Part shown: in pieces, positions 31,781 through 32,500 of the stretch
Layout of the letters: every line of letters starts with the position of its first letter
How positions within the stretch are numbered: position 1 is the first letter of the stretch
DNA from: Tubiluchus corallicola
Lineage: Eukaryota > Priapulida > Priapulimorpha > Priapulimorphida > Tubiluchidae
Reading direction: 5' to 3'
DNA length: 32,500 nucleotides
NCBI GenBank assembly: GCA_030141605.1
Contig: JAQGDQ010000661.1
Span: 32,501 to 65,000, forward strand
The notes under the pieces: model-generated
The model's input: only the letters and a program-made list of their open reading frames with translations
Told to the model about the DNA's origin: nothing
Database searches by the model: none
Program-made: the position numbers and the translations under genes

Positions 31781-32194
31781 GAGACGAAAAATCAGCGCAC
31801 ATCACTTTTACGAAATGTTAAACGATATTTTGATTAATAAATAAAGAAAGAAGCCAGCAGAAGCCAGTTTAACAAGGAACGTGCAACAAGTTTGAGTCTA
31901 AATGTCGCTGAAATGTTGATGTACGAGTTCCATTTTTCCTTTAGAAAGTTCTTGGTTCGAAACAAACTGTGAGTTAATTCAATTTTCTTTTCACTTTCCT
32001 AATTTATAACCGCGGTTTTCTGTTTGGTGTTTTCTGCTTTATTCTTATTTATTTGTTTCACTTTTCAATAATCTCAAGACATTCACTGATTAAAACGTCC
32101 GGTTGAATTATTTAAAAAGGTGAGCCAACGTGAGTTCAAGATTTCAAAGCAAGCGAAGACGATACAAACATGAAGGAAGCCATTTCAGTTCAAC
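31781..32194. other. Gene-free stretch
   Basis: AT-rich sequence with no recognisable gene or repeat, grading into GAAT-like words at its end. Confidence 0.35.
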
Positions 32195-32500
32195 TGATTT
32201 AGTGAATGAGTGAGTGAACGAATGAAAGAACTAACAGATGAACGAACAAATGAAAAGTTAAAGTGGAATGAAGAAGCAGTGAATGAGTAAATGAATAAAT
32301 AGGACTGACCGAATGAACGGGTTACTGAATGAATGAATAAATGAATGAATGAATGAATGAATGAATGAATGAATGAATGAATGAATGAATGAATGAATGA
32401 ATGAATGAATGAATGAATGAATGAATGAATGCATAAATGAATGAATGAATGAATGAATGAATGAATGAATGAATGAATGAATGAATGAATGAATGAATGA
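32195..32500. repeat. (AATG)n microsatellite, continues past the window
   Basis: Degenerate GAAT/GAAC/GAGT words from about 32195 become near-perfect AATG from about 32322 to the last base, with one TGCATAAATG interruption near 32429. The true end lies outside the window. Confidence 0.95.

Overview
This window looks like non-coding DNA from an animal nuclear genome. It is AT-rich, packed with micro- and minisatellites, and carries TTAGGG-type interstitial telomere-like arrays. It also holds LINE retrotransposon remnants, a TTAA-flanked MITE and several dispersed repeat families. No bacterial or phage gene layout is visible. A marine invertebrate, perhaps a lophotrochozoan, would fit, but the sequence alone does not prove it. 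I found no intact host protein-coding gene, rRNA or tRNA. Almost all long open frames are translations of tandem repeats.

Layout. 1-5.2 kb: short dispersed repeats, a possible LINE C-terminus scrap, an ATC microsatellite, two copies of a dispersed family here called R, a LINE 3' pseudogene (about 2499-2903), a CCCTAA-rich array and a perfect (AG)68 tract. 5.2-8.8 kb: mostly featureless AT-rich DNA, one arm of a distant 450-bp inverted repeat, a duplicated GAT-rich block, and three CRE-like sites at 31-bp steps. 8.8-12.7 kb: two large minisatellites, 24 copies of 57 bp and 44 copies of exactly 48 bp. 12.8-18.2 kb: mixed GAT/GGT arrays, a small inverted repeat, a CT tract abutting the best-preserved LINE fragment (14772-15891), more CT and GAT arrays, and a G15 run.

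18.2-25.1 kb: an imperfect foldback of about 200 bp, the second arm of the 450-bp inverted repeat, a TTAGGG-rich array of 87-bp units, and a 2.9-kb array of about 95 units of 31 bp. Most units of that array contain a perfect p53-family half-site. Then come a GACT microsatellite and a 474-bp piggyBac-type MITE with TTAA on both sides. 25.1-32.5 kb: another GAT-rich block, a run of switching tetranucleotide repeats, a 6 x 40-bp minisatellite, two more R copies in inverted orientation, a CT tract, a GTCAC-rich repeat with an inverted arm, and an AATG tetranucleotide array running off the end.

The genes do not form a system. The only credible coding remnants are parts of LINE reverse transcriptases (thumb/C-terminal region), all truncated. 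The points of interest are structural: indel-free tandem arrays, regulatory-like motifs repeated at helical periods, and repeat families that seem to seed or attract microsatellites.
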